Shown: positions 59,207 to 64,000 of the stretch, in pieces
Numbering within the stretch: the stretch's first letter is position 1
Layout of the letters: each line of letters begins with the position of its first letter
Origin: Sweltsa coloradensis
Taxonomy: Eukaryota; Arthropoda; Insecta; Plecoptera; Chloroperlidae
Direction: 5' to 3'
Assembly (NCBI GenBank): GCA_024449915.1
Contig: JAMZAV010000006.1
Coordinates: forward strand, 1,674,001 to 1,738,000
Length of the DNA stretch: 64,000 nucleotides
Program-made: the position numbers and the translations under genes
Notes under the pieces: generated by a model
Told to the model about the DNA's origin: nothing
What the model saw: the letters and a program-made list of their open reading frames with translations, nothing else
The model's database searches: none

Positions 59207-60146
59207 ATAATAACTTTGTATAACTCGATTTCGAGTTGCAAATACTTGTGTTACTCCACTCAACTTCATTCCTTTTTTATATATTTAAATAAGCCTAGGC
59301 CCGACGCGTAATACATTTTCTACTCGGAAGTATTTTTTTAAACGCATCCTTACTACCACCTGTGCGATTTATTCAGACAATTATATATTTTATTTATATT
59401 ACACATTCTAATTTCCTAAAGAATAAAAACAATATATATATATATTTTTTTACAACTATTTTTGACGAGAAACATTATTTCACAATTTAAAATTTTTACT
59501 TGTGCTAAAAACAGCGATTGAATCCACTGATCATCTTTATTTGAGCAGAATTCAATGAATAAAAGATATTCCGAACAAAAATGTACATTTCTATTTCTGT
59601 TCTTGAGAGTTAAGTACTCGAGTGACATTTACGATTCCAAGTGGCTTTCCACATAAATGCCACGATCGGTTATTGAGTTGAGCTAGAGCCATCCACCCAC
59701 ATGACAACACACCTCGGCGAGTGGCGCATTATATGATCACCCGTCACTCTCTGTAGGGAAGCCGTGATTATTCGGGTGATGCGAGTGAGTATGGAATACC
59801 CTAGGGTCGTATGTCGCGTATTGACGGGCTCTCAACCGCATTGTTTTGAGCCATATCATGCACTCATCGCTCTATTAGTAACGCGCGCGGCTATAGTGCA
59901 GCAGTCACACACTTTAGGAGATGTTTTCTTGTGAGCTACAGTGCTGTCGAGAGAAATGCAGCAACGACGATTGTGTTTGCAAGCAAGATCACGTGGAAGC
60001 ACCGTTATTGTTCCTTGCTTATTCCAGCATTCATGAATCGTGGAGGTGACGAACACAAATATTATAAACTTATTTGTGGTGTTAGCTTCTCCCCCTAATC
60101 ACCAGTCACAAAATAGATTTTAATATTCTACCGCGTTTTTCTATAT
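59207..60146. other. No gene; GC-richer island 59640-60060
   Basis: The island has many CpGs (GTATGTCGCGTATTGACGGG, ACGCGCGCGGC) in AT-rich DNA. The minus ORF 59856-60056 is cysteine-containing but unrecognised. A candidate promoter or exon, not assignable. Confidence 0.3.
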
Positions 60147-60698
60147 TCCCAAATATGCTACCAAGTCAAGATACAGTGAATGGCTTTGAAACCTGGCTCT
60201 GTTAGAAAATCAAAATTATATTTTCAAACTTTTTGATCGGGCACACTTCAAATATCGCCTTTTCAAAATAATTTCAAACTTCAATTCGCCGTAGCTAGTT
60301 GTTGTTGTGTGTAGTTTTGTGACATTAATTTTCAATTGGTTTTCTAGAGGCTGACTTGAGAGAAAAAAATAGTTTTTAACAATAGTTTTTCCTGCGAATA
60401 TTTTCGTTTGGCGGTACAAATCGGTACAAAATACCGCAAAATGAAAAAATTCGCAGGGAAGACAATTAAAAAAAAATCTTTCAGTCAGGCTCTAGAAAAC
60501 TAGTTGAAAATTTATGTAACAAAAACACAACTACCTTCGTTGAATGGTGTGCTTGGGCGAATTGAAGTTTGAAATTATTTTGAAGAGATGATATTTGCCG
60601 TGTGCCCGATCAAAAAAGTTTTTAAAAAGTTTTTATTTTCTAATAGAGCCAGGTTTCAAAGGATTTCACTATATTTTGACTTGGTAGCATATTTGGGA
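60147..60698. mobile_element. Foldback element with about 270-bp arms
   Basis: Left arm 60147-60416 (TCCCAAATATGCTACCAAGT ...) is complementary to right arm 60432-60698, sharing GAAACCTGGCTCT.TTAGAAAA, TTTTTGATCGGGCACAC and AAAATAATTTCAAACTTCAA, with a 15-base loop between GCGGTA and TACCGC. It is the longest near-continuous hairpin in the window. Non-coding. Confidence 0.85.
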
Positions 60699-60724
60699 CA
60701 ATATAATAACACTGTCGAATAGCC

Positions 60725-61167
60725 TTTTAAAGGACAATCACCTACAGCTAAACTCATATCACACAAAACTTGGACAAGTAAACTCAGACTACTTACATAA
60801 ATCTCTTTATAACCATCTTCCAGAATCCATTAAAAACATTTCAAGCTATGACCGTTTCAAACATGAACTCAAACAAATTTTAATTCTATAAGCCTTCTAT
60901 TATCTTATTGATTACTTAAATGATACACTCACAGAAATTCCTGTTATCACTTGATATTATTGATTAACTATAATATAATGAAATGAACCTTATTTTATTA
61001 CTTTTCAATAATTATTATTATTTACAATGTATTACATATTATGACAATTTCTCATTATATTAGTATTTGTAACATTTTTTTTTTATTTAGCTAAAGGACA
61101 CATACACTAAAAATTGTGTTGTTGTTACATAAAATGTACAATTTGTCCTAATAAAAAATTGAAAAAA
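60725..61167 (+). pseudogene. LINE 3' end, RT C-terminus and 3' UTR
   Basis: The frame starting near 60732 reads DNHLQLNSYHTKLGQVNSDY, LYNHLPESIKNISSYDRFKH, ELKQILIL, stop, AFYYLIDYLND. This is the extreme C-terminus seen in many CR1/L2/Rex-type non-LTR retrotransposon proteins (small globular tail with LP..I and a final FY..D.L motif). One stop interrupts it. About 250 bp of 3' UTR follows, with a GGACAC...GTCC hairpin (near 61094 and 61147) and a (TTGAAAAAA)n-like tail ending near 61167. Severely 5'-truncated; it starts right after the foldback element. Confidence 0.7.
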
Positions 61168-61189
61168 TTGAAAATATCAACAAAAAACG

Positions 61190-61260
61190 CATATCAATCT
61201 GATGTCGTGTTCGACTGTTATCGTGAGATGTGACACACGCACAGTCGGACTTACATAACA
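61190..61260 (+). repeat. Fragment shared with 49028-49080
   Basis: TCGTGTTCGACTGTTATCGT GAGATGTGACACACGCACAG parallels TTCGTGTTCTTGTTTCTATT GTGAGATGTGACACACTCAG at 49037-49076. Confidence 0.5.
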
Positions 61261-63044
61261 AGTGAGAGCATACATGTGAGCTTGCTCCCGAATGTAGACT
61301 CCCATCATCATACTAGACATATTTTACATAACGAACTCAATAAATAAATACGAATGTAATACTCAATAATGTTTTTGAATTCAAATTATTTAAAACCGTT
61401 GATAAATATTATGCGCAGGTTATTCGTATACTTGCACGGGGAAGATTGTGAGTATTGGATATTGGATAGTTCTCATCACGTTTGATAATTAAAAAAGGTG
61501 TAAAACGAGTCTTAATACTAACTTGTAATATTGTAAACATCATTAATCACCGTCGTTAATAAATTATGTATGACGTCAGATGGATGAGTAAGTAAAAGTT
61601 TGAAATGTTAAAAGGGAGTTAAACATAAAATGTATTCGCTTAGAAAGGTGGAATGCGTGCAAACACAAATAATACGATTTTAATTAGTTGATTTACGCAT
61701 TTCTTGTTTTAGAATCTACTATAATCGACTAGTTGTATGTAGTGGGTTCAGTGGGTATTACTTACAACTTACTCCTATACAGACAGATAGGCGAATATAC
61801 AGAACAGAATGCAAATTGTTCGATATAACATGTTGTTTCCTTGTATGCACTTTGTTTTCGTTTAGCTAGCATGATTAAATTGAACAACCTATATCGCCAA
61901 ACACCTACGTTTGTAAAATGCCCCAAGGGAAATATCGTTCCTGTACAAATAGAAACCCTTTTTTCTCTAAATTCGACGTTTTCCATTCCGAAGTAATTTG
62001 TTCCACAAGGTGAACCTTTTGTTTTTTTTATGATTGTTGTTCGTGTTTTATTTATTCGCTCGAAGCTATGTTATGTTACAATAATGATGAAATGTATTAC
62101 TATCTTGTGTTTATGTTGCGATGCGTACTGAATCGCGTGCCTGAAGGTGTTGTGGTATATTCAACACGAATATGAGATTGAAATAGCCTTGCTTGTTTTC
62201 AAGTATTGCGTTGAGGGAATGTAAACAATAATATTGTGTTCCTACATTTTAGAATAACAAATAATTCTTCTGAAGGACAAAGCGTAAACAATTTTATTTG
62301 AATGTATTTAAATTTTTAATATATTTTTCGTTATTAACATACATTTACTTATATCCAAACTTGTAATTGTGTTATTTGGTCGCAATAATGGAAACAAGCA
62401 ATGATAAACCAACAAATAATATTGAATTGCAAGCGAGCTGTACAATAAAATCATATTTTGAATCTATGTACCTGGAAAACGTCGCTATCCATATCTGCTA
62501 AATATTGTATTGTAGTAATTGTAATAACTATGGTCTGTTGACGCAATTTTGTGCCGTGAACGTCCAATTGAAATATTTACCAATTCACATATTTAAATGT
62601 AGTCAAAAATTATTAGTAATACAAAATGTGTTCCATATTTTTCGATGTGGTTTTAGTGCAAGTTTTGATTTTTGTAATTCCTTTGATTTCAAACTATTTT
62701 AATTTCAATATTACGTTTGCTTACAAAGTCAATTGTTAAAATTTATTTTGGAAAAAGTTCGCTCATATTCTCTAAAAGTGAGTGTCAATCATTTTAGTTT
62801 AAGTAAGCTTGTTTATATTTATTCTACGAACGATTTTAAATTGTGTTTCAAATCCTCAAGGTTCATTATCAATGTCCTGTATCTAATGGACGCGATTTGA
62901 ATGGCGAATTACTGGAATAGCGCGTGGGATAATCGTTAATGAAAATTTAGTCGCCGGCTTTGTTCATAATGAACACGTGTTTGGTGCTTGTTAACATTAA
63001 TCAATCACTAATTTATCATTCTGAAAGTGCTTCAATGCGCTGGA
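61261..63044. other. AT-rich, no recognised gene
   Basis: ORFs at 61762-61986 and 62505-62702 are low-complexity and not recognised. Confidence 0.4.
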
Positions 63045-63118
63045 CCCCTGCATGTAATAGCTGGCAAAGTCGAGAGCGTTTGTCAGCCGACGTTTCCTGA
63101 CCATTGCGCTACATCCTC
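63045..63118 (-). tRNA. tRNA-like relic, minus strand
   Basis: In reverse: GGATGTAGCGCAATGGTCAG, then ACGTCGGCTGACAAACGCTC. It keeps the shape of a tRNA D arm and anticodon arm, but no good T arm follows. Confidence 0.3.
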
Positions 63119-63164
63119 CTCTTGAACTTTTTAAATGCCAACACAAATAATTTACAATCGTTAA

Positions 63165-63748
63165 AGGGGCTATTACCCCCAAAAAATGATTTTTAAACAC
63201 ATACTCTATAGAATAATACTACACAAAAATGACCGTTTAAAAAAATTTGTCTTGTAACTGTGATTTTACACGATTTTTTATATTTTTTTGATCCGTAAAT
63301 TTCCGTAAATTTCTTACATCGGCTTTAACCTGCTTCTTTTTGTTCCACATAGATACTTGAGCATCGTACCAATCTAAAATGGCCCTTTATAATATCGTGC
63401 CTTGAAACTGTGCACAAATATACACTCAAACATGCAAAAATATGGATTCCAAAATCACACCCATTCTTGGTTATCAGCCTATTTTGACCAAACCACTTAC
63501 CTACATTACAAAAAAAAAATAGAGAGGGTTTACAGAAGAGGCTTTAGAGTACGTCAATAATGGTCAATATTTTTCTGGATCAAAATCCTCCAAAGTCACG
63601 GGGCATAAAGAGCGTCCCATGTTATTTCTTATGGGAGATTTTTGCCGATGGGACCTAGCTCAAAAAATAGCAACTTTGAAAAAAGAAATTACCGGTCATG
63701 ATGGACCCAATTATTTTTCTCTTTATTTCTTTGGGGGTAAATACCCCT
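63165..63748. mobile_element. TTAA-flanked MITE, copy 2
   Basis: AGGGGCTATTACCCCCAAA at the left and its near-complement TTTGGGGGTAAATACCCCT at the right make TIRs of about 19 bp. TTAA lies on both sides (63161-63164, 63749-63752). Same family as 54910-55550. ORFs at 63619-63852 are inside or overlap the end. Confidence 0.8.
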
Positions 63749-64000
63749 TTAATATAACCCTGGCCGGGGTTCGAAGCGCGATCTATAGCTTCACAAGATA
63801 ACTGGTGAGTAATCTTCTTATTTTGATGCCTCAGATCCTTGTTTAGAAACATGTTTTAAAAGCTATTTCTTTATTCCACATTAGATCATGTCCAACCCAT
63901 TATGTGTCACAAATAAATAATGTCATCGATTTAAAGTTATTTACTACTGCTATTTGTCTCAGTATCTGTACTGATGAGTGTATGTAGTGATGAAGTTATT
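63749..64000. other. No recognised feature
   Basis: Right flank of the MITE. GGCCGGGGTTCGAAGCGCGA (near 63761) looks B-box-like and may be the start of another tRNA relic. Confidence 0.3.

Noticed and set aside
1..64000. CRISPR array, operon, phage or bacterial defence genes
   Set aside because: No regularly spaced direct repeats and no long ORFs; the repeat types seen are those of animal genomes.

Overview
The window reads as eukaryotic, AT-rich, repeat-laden intergenic or intronic DNA, most likely from a marine invertebrate animal. Reasons: no bacterial-style operons or long ORFs; 5S-rRNA-derived SINEs; tRNA-derived elements; tails of non-LTR retrotransposons; MITEs with 8-bp or TTAA duplications; Helitron/Helentron-like repeats; many TAGGCCTA palindromes. 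I cannot name the species or phylum. Nearly all open frames between stops are short, low-complexity or inside repeats, so most are not genes.

Host gene content is minimal. The one convincing coding-like piece is a 148-bp candidate internal exon at 3082-3229 (+), with splice sites, GC-rich third positions and a predicted membrane segment. A weaker 89-bp exon candidate lies at 57881-57969 (+). GC-richer unique islands (1-490, 20560-20720, 32030-32345, 54380-54600, 59640-60060) may be exons or regulatory DNA; the 20.6 kb island carries an NRF-1-type palindrome.

Layout. 0-10 kb: GC-rich start, hAT-type MITE (2474-2906), exon candidate, a 771-bp TIR element (4850-5620), a CGCGAA cluster (about 5870-6060), and SINE copies ending in a nested hairpin (7.4-9.0 kb). 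11-13 kb: two tandem Helentron-like elements followed by a dead RT C-terminus. 13.7-14.5 kb: a tRNA-like sequence framed by perfect 32-bp inverted repeats, then a 177-bp MITE with CRE sites in its TIRs. 16.7-22.9 kb: 5S SINE copies, a tRNA-Thr-like gene and another Helentron-like element. 24.6-26.5 kb: a head-to-head tRNA-like pair and a foldback element. 32.6-34.3 kb: two Helentron-like copies tail to tail. 41.2-41.7 kb: a second dead RT tail. 45.4-45.9 kb: a full MITE with an exact 8-bp duplication. 54.9-56.0 and 63.2-63.8 kb: two TTAA-flanked MITEs, a 5S copy and a tRNA-less relative of the 13.7 kb element. 60.1-61.2 kb: a long foldback hairpin next to a LINE 3' end.

The most unusual signal is a 19-bp motif, TTTGGTGGAGGTGCCGGGT, found eight times in both orientations. 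Its complement looks like the 3' end of a CCA-tailed tRNA, so it resembles a retroelement primer-binding site or the fixed 3' end of a retroposon. I found no intact autonomous transposon. The window is best read as a graveyard of many small non-autonomous families around one or two host exons.
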